Notes under the pieces: generated by a model
The model's input: only the letters and a program-made list of their open reading frames with translations
Database searches by the model: none
Told to the model about the DNA's origin: nothing
Shown here: piece by piece, positions 21,047-33,071 of the stretch
Layout: the number at the start of each line of letters is the position of its first letter
How positions within the stretch are numbered: the first letter of the stretch is position 1
Made by a program: the position numbers and the translations under genes
Source of the DNA: Fulvia fulva
Taxonomy: Eukaryota > Ascomycota > Dothideomycetes > Mycosphaerellales > Mycosphaerellaceae
Length of the DNA: 64,000 bases
NCBI RefSeq assembly: GCF_020509005.1
Contig: NC_063022.1
Span: 2,852,001 to 2,916,000 of the forward strand
Reading direction: 5' to 3'

Positions 21047-23200
21047 CTATACCTTCTCCTCCACGCGTGCATCAACTGCTTGGTCCTTTTCGTTCTCTGC
21101 ACTGTACACAGATCCGATGTCTGCATCTGCGAAGACATGTGTCCTCCACGACCTGACCGGGATCCTCTCCACGAAGAAGCGCTCGAGCTCGGCGTTCGTC
21201 CGGCCAGTAGTCTCTCCAACACAGAACCAGGCATACGCCAGTGTGAACTATCGTCTGTCAGCAGAGGACATCCATTGAAGGAGGTCGATAGACTTACCAG
21301 GGTCGTCCCGGCGTACACGAAACCGACCATAGGACCAAGCTCTGCATCGTAGTACAGATATGGAGAGGTAAACACCATGAGCCAGACTGTGAAGAAGAAG
21401 GTCCCTAGGGCGCATGCCGTTATCTTATTTCTGTTCCGACCGACGGCCATCTCGGATGCGATGGTGTACGAAAGCGTCTGTGGAGTGTCAGCGCACTGCC
21501 TGTCCTGTGATCAATGCCTCGACTTACGCCAATCGAGAAGTTGTAGAACACAATGTTGAAGTATGCAAACACCACGATACCGATACCAACGCCACGGCTA
21601 AAGTTTCCATCGGAGTCCTTTGTAACGCCCAACCCACCGACGGCGACCAGTGAGACGAGCATGCCAATGGTGCAGACCAGTAAGTTTGTCCGTCGTCGCA
21701 TCTTGTTGCCGAAGATGACTGACAAGCCAACAGTAATAATCTGTACCACATAGATGATCGTATTGATAGTAAAAGGCTCGCCGACCCCAATGGACTGGGC
21801 AAAGACCACGCCATACGTGTACCTACAAACAGAAGGGTGTCAGCCACACTCGAGAAGTACGTATCAGGGTCGTAGACTATGGTCCAAGCGGTGCAGTGGG
21901 CCGCCTTGTGGAGCGAGTGTCTCACACAGTCAACCATAGTCTAGACCGCTGCTCGATGCCTTGTGCTTTTCGAGACGTACCAAAATTGAATCCCGTTTAT
22001 CTGTTGCGCAAACATTACGCCACATGCGTAGATCAGCTTGCGACGTTCAACTGGATCCAATATTAAGGAAGGCCAGCTCGACTCTGCAGCCATGTCTCGG
22101 TCCAGCGCGATCTGGTCTTCAATCACCTTGAGGTCGGTCTCAGATTCGTAGTTTGGATTGCTGCGATTGATCTTTTCCAGTGATCTCTTGGCCTCCTCAC
22201 GCCGATCCTTTGCCATATACCAAACTGGCGACTCCGGCGTGATAGTAAGCAGAACCAGCATGGTCAACGGCAGGACAACCAACAGAGCCATCGGGAGACG
22301 ATACTGTGCTTGACCATCAATTGTTTCTGTGCCTTGGTTGACGCAAGCCCCAACGAACTGCGCAATGGACTGCATGAACTGGAACATCATGAGAGCTGGT
22401 CCTCGAATCGCACTTGGCGCCACATCAGCAACGTACATCAAGCACGTTGCGGTGAACTGGCCGACTCCTAGGCCTACGCACAGAAAGGTGTCAGCTATAC
22501 TCGAGAAGCCCGCGGCAGTCTCTTGGACCGTGGTGTACGTGGTGGAGCGAAGTCATCAATGTGGCCCACGTCTCGCACACCCACTAAGGTCCAAGCCACT
22601 GCTCAGTCCTTTGTGCACTTCAGTACGTACCCACAAAGATGCGACCGACGTAGAAAACTCCAGCTAAAGGTAAGTTACGTTAGCCTAATGGTCTCGAACG
22701 AAGGACGAAGAAGTCAAGACCGTCCTGGGTGTCTCAGGTGTCTCATCAAGGCTTCTGTACCTGACCTTACTTACCGATGCCGTAGGCGCAGACTTGTATC
22801 ACAGCTCCAATAATAATACATATCGATGCACAGATGAAGACTGCTTTGCGGCCGAATCTGTCGTTGATGGGTGCTGCCAAAAGTGCGCCCACAAATTCGC
22901 CGACGTAGATGATCGAGGCAGACACGGAGAGGAAGGTGGTGCCAAGCTCGTAAGTGCCATCAGATAGCTGATCACCATAGTCGCGGGCAAAGTATTGCAT
23001 TCCTTGGATGCCTGTGTAGTAGATGGTCTGCACAACATCACGTCAGCTCAGCTTAGGTGACAGCTTGTGTTGAGCGCGCATACATCGTAACCGTAGCACA
23101 AGGCACCGATCGTTGCCACCAAGCAGTAGAGTATGGCCCATTGGTGCTCGCTCCATTTGATGTTGAGGTTCAGACCTCCGGCATTAGCTGGACCTCCCAT
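21047..23200 (-). CDS. MFS sugar-porter family transporter, 7 exons
   Basis: A plasma-membrane type sugar:proton symporter of the fungal sugar-transporter family (about 523 aa, 12 predicted membrane helices). Exons on the minus strand: 23200-23084, 23027-22775, 22663-22631, 22473-21981, 21822-21528, 21477-21297 and 21246-21047. All introns are GT-AG and the total length is divisible by three. Family motifs appear in order: GYDTIYYTGIQG, NDRFGRK, GRIFVGLGVGQF, PESPVWYM, QQINGIQFWYTY and ETTGRTNAELERFF. The start is the ATG at 23200; the longer frame upstream begins with GTG. The substrate cannot be told from sequence. It is the first intact gene after the repeat block. Confidence 0.9.
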
Positions 23201-24196
23201 CGTGATGTGGCGGGCAGGCTCGTTTTGGAGAAGTTGGCTGTTGCGATGTGACACCTGGTCGGGACATGTCCTTCGAACAATGTATCAGGACTTGAAGGCT
23301 ACTATATACACCACGATCCGATCAACACTGGAGTCTCCACACGGGGTTGGTCGAGTGGACCACATGGGGTGATGGATTTTGCTGGGGCCAAGACATGAAG
23401 CCGATCTTCCTTGAGCCTCAAAGTGGAACACCAAGACCTTGCGAAACAAGACAAGGCTTTGGTTCGAATCAGACCACGCCATACGGCGACTTTGCAAACA
23501 AATCCGGCCAAGCTCAATGGCAAACTCGTTGAGGGCTTGGCAGCGCAGGTATATAGTGCCTGGGCACATTGGCAGCCCGAACATAACCCGGCTTTCGGCC
23601 CTTCTCTTGATCATGCGAGGACTGTGAACTAAGATCATTGTCGCCGGGTGATCGTCCTCTTCGTCACACGTGTTGTTGCTTAACGCTGACAACGGGCCGG
23701 AGGTATGTGTATGATACAGCATGTAGCGCGAAGCCTCCGCGCATTGCTTGGTCTCCACTGTACTCATATAGCTCAGGTCGAAAAGGTCCGTCGTTGCAGT
23801 GGGCCTGAGCGGCCATCAACTTTGTCTACAGCCTTGGTGTCATCAGTTGTGTTCAGCGTACAGATCCAAAGTTCCCGGAACGCCTGCCGTTCGTGTTGAG
23901 GTTGGACGTTTACACGCTGCATCGTGAGGCTTAGGAATGGATGTCAGGAACGCTTTGTTGGGATGGCGTCCACACTGCGCCGTGGTCAAGATGACAGGTC
24001 TCGGGCGGCAGAGTATCGTGCGGGATTGTATGCTGCCAGCATGCGGTCGGTTCGTCGAAGTCTTCGTGTCATCTTTTGGTAGTCTCTTCTCGCTGAAAGT
24101 GGTGGAAGTGATCAAAGCAACATTGGTGGACGCTGCCACGCACTCTCTGGTAGGACTTGTGATCGTCTTCAAAGGGCGAGTCGTCCTGTGAGACGT
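23201..24196. other. Intergenic, about 1 kb, no supported gene
   Basis: Several short overlapping frames exist on both strands, but none has domain-like sequence or consistent splicing. It includes the promoter side of the minus-strand sugar transporter. Confidence 0.5.
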
Positions 24197-25174
24197 TCAG
24201 GGCGGGGCGATACCATATGCGTGTTGTTTTGCAGGTTCTCCCACCTCCGGACTATTGAAACGCCGCTCCGGTGTAGGTGAATCCCGTGCCCTCGAGCAAA
24301 TCGAGGTAGTCGCCTGCAGAACTATCAGTGGTCTCGTCTCTGCACCTCTGACAATGCGCCGTGACGTACTGCGGGCAGGCCACTGCTCCTTCAACAGCCC
24401 CAGCACATGTCTAAGCTTCAATAACTTCAGATAATGCGCCTCGCTGCCAGTTTCTCGATGATACCACGCAAACGTAGCAGCGGCGGGGTAGAGGCAGTTT
24501 AAGACTAATGGACCCACAGATGCGACACCATGCATCGTGATGTGTGCTTCCAGCTCTTCGGCGAAGCTGACTGTCTCCGATGCTGTAGCCTTGGCTTCGT
24601 CTATCGCCATTTGCTGTAGCTCGAGCCGTAGACCTCGATTACCACCGCCCGCCTCAACATGATCGACTTCAATGCAGGAGTGCACATCTGTCAAGAGTAG
24701 CAGGGCGGAGATACACAGAGCTCGAGCAGACACCAAGCGAAGGGTCTGAGAGTTGTTCAAAGCATCTTGTTGCACGAGCACATTGAGCGCTTTCTCAGCC
24801 CGTAGGATCTGCACTGCTTCGCGAAAGTGAATATCGCAGTCTTCAGCGTTGGTATGGTCGTTGAAATGCTGGCATACTCTACCTAGGAGGTGTGCGGCTT
24901 GACAAGCTCTTGCGTATGGTGATACCAGGGTTTCTGACTCAATGCTCATAACGAGCAGGGGGTTGACTGCGAGCTCGCCATTGTCCCAGTCGTCGTGTGA
25001 AGCTGGAATGATCTCGTCAAAGGCAATGGAGGGAATGGCCAACGGCCGGAAGCGAAATCCTGCGTGGGTACATCGATCCAAAATGATGACTGCCCACCAT
25101 AGTCTTCGACGTTCTTCGGTTTCGGTCCGCGTCAGCTTGGCGTTTTTCCATGAAGAAGAATTCATCGTTTCCAT
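24197..25174 (-). pseudogene. Fungal-specific transcription factor domain fragment, N-terminus missing
   Basis: The 325-residue frame starts ATG (25174) with a stop two codons before its PKM context. It reads straight into the middle of a Fungal_trans (Zn2Cys6-associated) homology domain: TEEERRRLWWAVIILDRC, then RPLAIPS and a helical region with a central ARACQAAHLLGRVCQH. No Zn2Cys6 cluster and no first half of the domain were found on the minus strand up to 26.1 kb. The last about 70 residues are low-complexity and unlike the family. Either the gene is truncated, or an upstream exon is missed: a TAG just before CCAAAG could be a splice acceptor. A functional DNA-binding regulator seems unlikely as it stands. 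Confidence 0.6.
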
Positions 25175-25533
25175 CTTTGGCTACATGAAGGAGCACTGCT
25201 TGGCTGCTTGGCTGTTACTCATGATACACTTGCCTCGACACGGCATCATCATTACTTCCGCGAGTCCTGGTCCTGCTGCTGCTTCGCGATGCGGAGAAAG
25301 AAAATCAACGGAGACTGAAAACTCAAAACGCCGCAGAGGGCGATCAATCTTCCGATCCGTCGCAGCAGTCCTATCTCACTCCAGGGTAACCAGGGTACCA
25401 GCAGTGTGGGAAGTAAGGTATCCCACATGGTCCTACGGCACAACACAGCACTATCTCTGAGTTCTTGCGTCACGTCCAGCACGAACTTGGCATCTTCTGG
25501 CTCAGAGGAAAAGAGTCGACGGCCAACAGAGCT
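25175..25533. other. Region upstream of the transcription-factor fragment
   Basis: No zinc cluster or convincing exon is seen. The minus-strand frame 25252-25482 begins with GTG and has no recognisable content. Confidence 0.4.
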
Positions 25534-25893
25534 CTAGGCCATAGCAGCTTGCTCGAAGCGCTGGCTCGCGTGCAGATATGCCATTTCGGCTTGCAGACGC
25601 TTCGTTGTCGCTCGTGCTCTTCCGTCGTCGCTTCGGCCACTGTCACTTGCTCGAATCGCCGTCCACAGCTTGGCGTAGTCTTTCTCTCTCTGGCGTTCGA
25701 TGGCATCTGCTTGTTGCTGCAGCTTTGCGATATCCCTGGGTCCTGTGGCTTTTGACAGGCCACGACGGGGCTTCTCCTCTTGTGCTCTGAGAAGGCTGGA
25801 CACGCTGAAGTGGCGAGTTGCGCTGTTATGTCGATGCACGGGGCGTGACGGAAATGCGGATGACCGTATGCATGTCCTTGAGGCCATCTGCAT
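25534..25893 (-). CDS. Small predicted mitochondrial protein, unknown function (about 119 aa)
   Basis: From the ATG at 25893 (or the one two codons on at 25887) the protein starts with an Arg/Ser-rich, acid-free stretch of about 35 residues ending RHFSVSSLLRAQ. This resembles a mitochondrial presequence with an Arg-x-Phe-Ser processing site. The mature part is a charged helical region (DIAKLQQQADAIERQREK) and ends FEQAAMA. No family is recognised. The frame is open another 43 codons upstream, but that part is less plausible. Genes on both sides are fragments. Confidence 0.5.
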   Translation of the reverse strand: MQMASRTCIRSSAFPSRPVHRHNSATRHFSVSSLLRAQEEKPRRGLSKATGPRDIAKLQQQADAIERQREKDYAKLWTAIRASDSGRSDDGRARATTKRLQAEMAYLHASQRFEQAAMA

Positions 25894-26323
25894 GATGTAT
25901 GGCAAACAACAACTGATCCTCCGCGGGAAATGCAGATTGTGAAGCATTTGTGTCCATTTCGCACTTCTTGATGCGGGTGGACCTGCCGTATATGTTGTGT
26001 AACGAAGACCGCTGCAAGGCACCCCTGCAAGGCACCCTTGTAAGGCACCTTACACATTCGCGCAATCTCTGACTCCATACCTCGTGGCTTTGTCGCTGGG
26101 CTGATCATCCGTACTTTCATCCTGACATACTGATGGTGAGGCGAGTCGAATGACATCTCACTCCGAAGAAAGCGAACAGGAGTGGAAAGGCACCACGGAA
26201 GCCTCAGTCCGCGGTCACGAAACGGTGTGGAACGCGTGAATAACGTCCTGTCCGATGCTCACCAATGCTGAATGGCGGGGTGGAATCGCTGTTGACAAAC
26301 AGTTACAATGCACGGCTGAAGGA
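25894..26323. other. Intergenic, no supported gene
   Basis: It contains a short tandem duplication, CAAGGCACCC(C/T)TG, near 26015-26040, followed by a related AAGGCACC. Otherwise nothing is recognised. Confidence 0.4.
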
Positions 26324-26963
26324 TCATCGCACCTCTGTCATCAACACCGCCCTAATTTCAGCCTCGTAAGTCTTCGTAGCGGCAGTCTCGACATCTCCAC
26401 TCTCCCTGATTCTCACAATCTCAACCACCGGCACCATCCTACGATCCGAGACCTCTTTCCTCCTCTTCTGCAGCTCCTTGAGCATAGGCCGGACGAAGCC
26501 GACTCCCCAGTGTCTTGACAGCACGGTATTACTCGGCACTAAACGTGACAGACTCGAGCATAGCTGCCTGCTTCAGCAGATGAAAGACTTGGCGTACACT
26601 AGGTAACCTAGCATTGTAGCAAGACGGTAGCTCGACATGTCGAATGAGCTTGATACAACTGCCAAGCTGCTTAAGGAAGAGGCGAAGGTATGAGCAGTCT
26701 CCCAAAGAAGGCGCAAAAGTGTTGTAGCCGTAGAGGATTGAGGTCGCCTCGTGGTTGATCTGTCGGCACGTACGTAGGAGGCTACAAGTGAGTTCCCTCT
26801 TGGCTGGTGGACTCTGGCGGGGACTGGTGTTGTCCTTTTCGGAAGTTCTGATGCCGCGGAGATATTCGAGGTGCATCGGGGTGGGTTGTTGAAGCGACAG
26901 GATGTAGATCTCGTTTCTGAGCTCGGCACTCAGGTCGAGGAAAGGGAACACGTCGCGTGGCAT
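26324..26963 (-). pseudogene. 2EXR/F-box-like protein gene with frameshift
   Basis: From the ATG at 26963 the frame reads MPRDVFPFLDLSAELRNEIY, then LLRTCRQINHEATSILYGYNTF, the hallmark of the fungal 2EXR-type F-box-like family. It stops at TAA 26529-26531 after only 144 codons. The next frame (26324-about 26540) then carries GVGFVRPMLKELQKRR and VVEIVRI, aligning with the region that follows in the paralogue at 61604-62278 (ADLITPLFKVLQATRQ, VMEVLGF). A one- or two-base indel near 26,535-26,545 therefore splits the gene. The paralogue has about 224 residues uninterrupted. Function is unknown; F-box-like proteins often act in ubiquitin ligases. Confidence 0.65.
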
Positions 26964-27541
26964 CTTATGTCGTGTGTGAGCTTGGAAAGCGTTCCCGTGG
27001 TATCTTACGTTGTGTTCAAGGTTGGAAAGTCGTGATTGAGCATGTTCACAAAAGATTCGTGGCGTTATATCGGAAGCACATGCTAGAAGGTGTCTTGGCA
27101 CCACTCGGAAGTGAACGAGTCACAACTGTAAACCAGTCTTGCGAGAAATGCGCTGAAGTGAGTGAATGAAGTCGTTGTCCCTCCACCGTCGGAAACAGAA
27201 TGTGTGGTGTTCCTCTAGTCAAGTCGTTAGCACGTTGCCAACGCAGCATCAAGACCTGCTCTGTGCAGCCGGAGAACTTGACTATCTATTGAGAGGGGAT
27301 CCAAGGCCAAAAAATCACAGAGAGGCCTCAACCCGCACTTTAACAGGTAACTATGTAAAGTCACAGAGAACAGTCGCACAGGAGAGACCCTCCAGTCCAT
27401 CAACGTGAGTGGTATTCACACCGCTCAGCCCAGCGTCCGCTCGAGGTACTGAACTTAAACCAACCCGCTGAACGCTAAAGTCACGGATTGAGGCTCCAGA
27501 GTGGTCGTAAGTCATGGCATATGGCTACTGTCATGGGACTT
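26964..27541. other. Intergenic, no supported gene
   Basis: Only short, unconvincing frames are present. It separates two minus-strand genes and probably includes the promoter of the 2EXR-like gene and the 3' UTR of the coiled-coil gene. Confidence 0.45.
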
Positions 27542-28404
27542 TCAGGCCAGCTCCGAAAGATGCTTCGCCTCAAGCTCGAATGCCTCTGCCTCGAGCCGGC
27601 GAGCCTGTTCTTTGTGGCGCATAGCCCTGGCTCGGAGAGTGGCAACCTTCGCCGGCGTGTGGTTCTGTGTGTTCTTTCGTCAGCCAAACAACCCAATCTG
27701 ATGTCATGCAACATTATTTGACTATTCACCTGCTTGGCCTTCTTTCGTGGGCTTGAGCCGACGTCCTCATCTGCATCGTGGGTGATCTCGCGCTTGAGCT
27801 GCACTGATTCCTTGAGACTTTCCGTTTTCGCGAAGCTGACCTCATCTTGCACCTCCCGCTTGACGTACGGCCACTCTTCCTCCTTGTCACGAGCCAACTC
27901 GTCTTCACTCTCACCGTCTTCCGAGGCTTCGGCCGGGCCTTGCTCGAACCTCTTCAACAGTCCAGCCACGATAAGGTCAACGTCTTGGGCCGAGAGCTCG
28001 GACCACTGCCTTGCCTTGTTGGTCATGTCCTTATGCCGTTTTGGCACCTCGAGCAACTTCAGTTCTCGAGCAAATGAGAGCTTTCTCCTGGTGAGACCCG
28101 AAAGGCGGTCGAGAGCAATCAGGAACTTCATGCTCCACTGCCACCAGGGTATCGCTGGCGCTCCATCGCCAATCTTGGCTTTGTGGCCTCTATAGGCACT
28201 TTGCTTCGGCTTAATCTCTTCTGAGACACAGTCTTCAATATATGCATTCCAGTTCGTCTCTATCACTTGTCGCTTGCGAAGCTTTTGAGACTGATCGTTG
28301 GAGCTCATGGCGGCGTACCCAGAGGGGAGGTTCTCAATGAAGTAGTCACGAGCATACTGCAGTGTAGTGCTGAGGTCTGCATCGGGTTCCGTGGAGAGCG
28401 ACAT
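27542..28404 (-). CDS. Coiled-coil protein of unknown function, 2 exons (265 aa)
   Basis: Exon 1 runs from the ATG at 28404 to 27730, and exon 2 from 27664 to 27542. The 65-nt GT-AG intron (27665-27729) joins in phase 0 and replaces a low-quality read-through tail with a charged helix (RAMRHKEQARRLEAEAFELE). The middle part has SAQDVDLIVAGLLKRFEQ, an acidic stretch (ASEDGESEDELARDKEEE), two KREV/KREI sites that look like sumoylation-type KxE motifs, and a basic patch PRKKAKQ suggestive of nuclear import. No catalytic domain is recognised. A nuclear role is inference from these features only. Confidence 0.7.
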
Positions 28405-31348
28405 GTTATGCGTGGCCGGGTCAAGTGTGAGGTAGTGTTGATCGTGGCAGTGGTCGAGAGTGGAGCGATTGCAATGACAGCGATGTGGTGTGCCAGGGGT
28501 CTATGGCGTATCACGGGTGAGCTGGTGAGGTGAAGCCGCTGTAAGACGGTCACTTGTGCGATCGTGTTCTTTGCTTGGCGATCGCGAAAGAGCTGTATCA
28601 CGTTTTGTACTTCTTTTGCACGCGAGGGTACTGGATCTTAAAGTCTTACCTTTACCGCACTCAATGTTCTTCATTCCGCAGTAGTCAATACCGAGCGACC
28701 TGAAGCTTGATCGTGAGGACGTTGGATGTTGCTGTTCCAGCTTCGTGAATTTAGGCATAGCTCACAGGGCACGGTCATGATCACACAGCCCACCTGGGAC
28801 AGTCCTGTGATAGCCTGATGACCAAGTTCTGTGCCCCTACGCATCGAAGCGCACTGGCAGTAGCTGTTAACTTAATCTCGTGGCCTACGTGGATCCTGCT
28901 CCTTGTGTACTGAATGGGTTCAATGCACTTGTGCCGATGGCTTGCTGTCTTCCGAAATATGGTCAAATAGACGGACTGACCGAAGACGGACTTCGCTACC
29001 ATGTTATTACAACTCAACGACCGGACCGATCGTAGAGGGTGGAATTCGCCCTGTGTCTACGTCTCAAATTCGCCCGAGTCTTTCACAATCTCTTCACAAT
29101 GTGGTGAACACCCATGGCAGAGGTCTGAGAGGAGCGTTGTCTTGCCTGTGTCCAAATTAGCAGAGAAATTGCAGATTCACCTGCTTTCTCAACATGTCAA
29201 GTCCGAACGTGAAGCTCCTCTAGATGTCCGTTGGTGTTGAATGTGCAAGGGTCAAAACAGTCGATCGTTCTTAGGACCCTATGGAGTTTGCGAAAAGATG
29301 ACTCTCGACCTCGTTATCTGGTGCCGGTGGCATGATGGCTTTCCTTTAGACTGCTAAGCTACCAGGGCGACATAGATGGCGGACTGGCATAGACATCCTG
29401 GGGCCATTGGGGTACCAGCTGGCCACCAGGCCTCTAAAGTTCGACTTACTATGGCCATGCAAGGACGGAAGATTAGTTCAACGTACACAATTCCAGCTAG
29501 GTATGCAGTCTTCGATGATGCTGCGGAATGTTCCAGGTGTAGTCCGGCGAGCAGTAGGCATCCTGATTCCTTGGGACTGAGGGCATCCGTTCAAAGCCAT
29601 CAATGATCAGACCCAGTCCTATGGTTCGATACTGTTCAGCTCCTGCGACTGAGTCCGCCTGCTCCAGCTGCTGCGACCCATCAGAGGATCGTGCATCACA
29701 GGGCGAACAGAGGGCAGACAATGTGATTCGACGAGTCGATCGTCATGTGAGCAAGAGCAGAGTTTGAGTATAGAACACAATGGCAAGAGCGGTGGTGGAA
29801 TTTCAAGCATCCCTTCTTGCTGGTCGGTGACGCCTTTGAGGACGGTCGAGGAATTCGGCGACCCCGATGACCAGCGTTGAGGCCTTAGATGTGCCGGCAA
29901 TGGCGACGGTACTGTACTGAGGGCGGGGTCAACATGACAAAGACCTCGCTGTCGCACAAGATGGATCAAATTGTAAGAGCAGATTGATGACAATGTAGTA
30001 GTGTGACGATGAGAACTGATGTTGTATTCCCGGCCACGCGACGCCCTTGCAAATGATCCCTGTCGGGTCCGAGCTTTGCCAAGCAAAGATGAGGAAGCAT
30101 CTCACATCACTTGCACCTCTCCTCTCCTGCATCGACATTGCTATTTCCGAATACCGCCGCTGCCACTACAACACGCCTTGATCTCATGCATACGCTTAGT
30201 GATTGTGTCGCCAACAGTCTGGCTAGCATTGCGGCCGCTTGTCCGAGATAGATTGTTGAAGTACACTCACCGAGCTTCCCGCGTTTCATGCTCAGCCGCA
30301 GCTGGGACATCATGGAAGACACAATGACAGACGCCGATATTAGTAACAACGATCATGCAAGCCACATGCGCGATGCCTGTTGACATCTCCAGCCATCTCT
30401 GGGTAGCGGACACTCTCCGCATCATGACAACCAGCACCTGCAGCAGCCCTACCAGGCGGCCAAATTGTCTTGACAGCCACTCCGTCCTGGCCATTCAACG
30501 ATCATCGTTTTGCCTCAGATACTGCAGAGAGTAACCGGACTTGCCCATCGGACCGTCCAGCCGCTCCTCAAACTGGTTTGTCATGACAGGCCCTTCACTG
30601 TGATCGAAGGCCCAAGGTGCAGCCGACGTGATGGAGAGGTCTCCTCGAGTTGCCATACCGCACGATATACATTTCGCCCGTCGCTGCCTGGGAGGTTCAG
30701 AGCTTGAGCTATGACAACAGTCACTCATACTTTCACCGCACATTGTCCTATCAACGCCACGCCAACTTCAAGCATTGTGTTGGCTCTTGACACCTTCAAT
30801 CACCTTACGGCAATTGTGAATCACCCTCTGTGCCTAACAGGGGTCGATCGGCCGCTCCCAGACTGTGTCGGCCGCCAATCACTTGAAGTTAAGGCGAGGT
30901 TGGTTAGGCCCTCCATACGCTATTTCGCACCTACGTTGGCTATGCTATCTCGGAAATAATGCTGGGGCCGTATGGGTTTTCCAATGCTACGTCAATGCTC
31001 GACCATCTTTGATGGCTGTCGTGCACACCGTGCACGATGGTCGTTATGTCAGTCACAAACCGCCCAAAGTAGACACCTACAGCCGACATCTGCAGCGTGA
31101 GGCCTGCGCCCTCTTGGTTCTGCCTCTTACCAAATCAACCTTGGGCAACTCCCGCGGACTCAAAACACCGACCGTTATTATACCAATCTGCGTTGCATCC
31201 TGCTTGGCCTCACATCACTCTAGTGCTGCGTTTGCAATCAAGACTCAAATCGTCGACGACATATCCAACACATTGTCTAGGTCTTTCGCAACCCATCCAG
31301 GCTTTGACAAGAGACAGAAGCAGCAGCGTTTCCGCCTATCCACACAGT
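28405..31348. other. Nearly 3 kb without a convincing gene
   Basis: Normal base composition, but only short frames on both strands, many starting at non-ATG codons. The minus-strand frames at 30267-30494 and 30107-30349 show some hydrophobic runs, and 28501-28758 starts with ATG and contains a GTAAGA donor, but none assembles into a recognisable protein. It may contain non-coding transcripts, decayed genes or regulatory DNA of the C2H2 gene. Confidence 0.5.
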
Positions 31349-32229
31349 ATGTCAGGACAGTGCTACCCGTCGACGACGAGCTCGGAGGAAGAGACCCTCT
31401 CCTACAACCAAGCATATCATCCAACATCACTGCCTTACGAGCCACATATGCCCACCACCGTGCCTGGCTACACCTATGATTCCATGGCTCAGGAGTGGAT
31501 ATGCCATGCACAGTCACAATGGTACCATCAGCCTGGAGGATATCAATCAACCTTGTCCTACCAATGCGACTATAACACACCTCAAACGTGAGATTGGACA
31601 CAGCAGGCTGCACTGTTAAATCATCAGCGTCCACAACCTGCGCCGATGCCGTTCCCTGCCTATGACGATGGCTTGGACTACTTCCAACAACCTCCAGTAG
31701 CAGGTCCGTCCACAACACCCATGGAGTACCTATCACCCGGCCACGCAAGCAGAGCACGGCTGTCCAGGACAACATCCTTTGCCTCCAACGCCAGCTCTGC
31801 ACGAAGCATATCACAGTCAGACGTCGGCTCTCGCAGCACATCTCCCAACACGGCCGAAATGGCGAAGTGGGGCGCACGGAACGAAGATGGAAGCTGGTCG
31901 TGTTCATACCCTGGCTGTGTCTCGCGATCCACTTTCACCAGAGGCTGTGACCTACGCAAACACTACAAGCGGCACACGAAATCCCTATTCTGTCGAGCTG
32001 AGGGATGTCCCCAAGCGACTGAAGGAAGCTTCTCAAGCAAGAAGGATCGCGCTCGGCATGAGGCGAAACATAATCCTACGATTATGTGCGAATGGGATGG
32101 TTGTGGGAGACTCTTCTCGAGGAACGATAATATGGTAAGGGTCCAAGTCGCCAAGCAAGATGATGCGTGTGGCTAATGGCGGTGTAGAAGGACCATGTCA
32201 GACGAGTACACCAACGACGCATAACTTGA
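31349..32229 (+). pseudogene. C2H2 zinc-finger protein gene with an in-frame TGA
   Basis: The frame starts MSGQCYPSTTSSEEET at 31349, runs 80 codons and meets TGA at 31589-31591. It then continues in the same frame through a Ser-rich linker into three C2H2 fingers: CSYPGC...HYKRH, CRAEGC...HEAKH and CEWDGC...HVRRVH. The last finger is completed by splicing 32134 to 32188 (53-nt GT-AG intron), ending at TGA 32227-32229. A nucleic-acid-binding, probably regulatory, protein is implied by the fingers. The gene could still be expressed from the ATG at 31646, which keeps all fingers, so loss of function is not proven. No short intron removes the TGA. Confidence 0.7.
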
Positions 32230-33071
32230 GGCGGCCGGATGATGTCAAATACTCTGCATCAGCATTTGCTAGCAGGGCAATGACGCAGCTGAGGTGAGAC
32301 GCCAACTCACCACACGGAAATGCTGCTACGGCCGAACCTTGCCGAGATCCTGTGCGACAATGTTGGTGGGCAAGCTGACTAGAACAGCAAGCACGACGTA
32401 AAACTCGGGATGGTCAGCTCAGAATCTATGCATGATGTTCCCGGGGCTCAGGATAGACGTTATGCTGTCACCGGCACACACTCACAGCAATGCGCGGCGC
32501 TCTTCACGGGACTGAAAATCGACCTTGAATTGAGGCATCACAATTAACATCTCACATACCTATGATCTCCTGTGCCAGAAAAACCCTCGACCAGCGCATG
32601 GACCTTGAATGTCGTTGATAATCCAGAGATAAGACCTCTCGGGACCTGCCATACTGTCATTTGCAACTACTGCTGATTAATCAGCTATGCGACCCCTGTT
32701 TGGATACACTCAACGAAGGATACGGTTGCGCAGTATTGACATACACGATTTCCATAGCCTGTCGTGGATACTCTCCGTTGCCGGCTTGGCAACGGTTACT
32801 TTCACATGCTTCCAAGCTTGACTGGAACGAGTGGGCTTTCGCTTCCTGATTTCTGATGAGAATCGCAGGATACTGCGTAGGATCTATGTAAAGTGCATTA
32901 CTGTCGAAGTCAGAACAGGAAGCAAAGCACGCTCGTTCATGCGGCCGGCTTGTGTTTGCTGAAAAATACAGCTCGCTCTTTGTATATTCTCTTCTCCTGT
33001 GGTCGTTGCTCCACAGGGACTGATACGCGTCCGTGATTCAACACTCCCGGGAGGGGAGCTTGGAACGCGTA
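32230..33071. other. Intergenic between convergent genes, no supported gene
   Basis: Holds the 3' ends of the plus-strand zinc-finger gene and the minus-strand BTB gene. No frame of interest. Confidence 0.45.

Noticed and set aside
22660..22720. TAGCCTAATGG as a tRNA A box
   Set aside because: No B box of the right form follows, and the segment overlaps exon 3 and an intron of the sugar transporter.
23440..23490. GGTTCGAATC at about 23460 as a tRNA B box
   Set aside because: No matching T-stem, acceptor stem or A box is found around it.
28501..28758. 85-codon minus-strand ORF starting MPKFTKLEQQ
   Set aside because: It begins with ATG but has no recognisable content. A possible GTAAGA donor leads to no plausible second exon.
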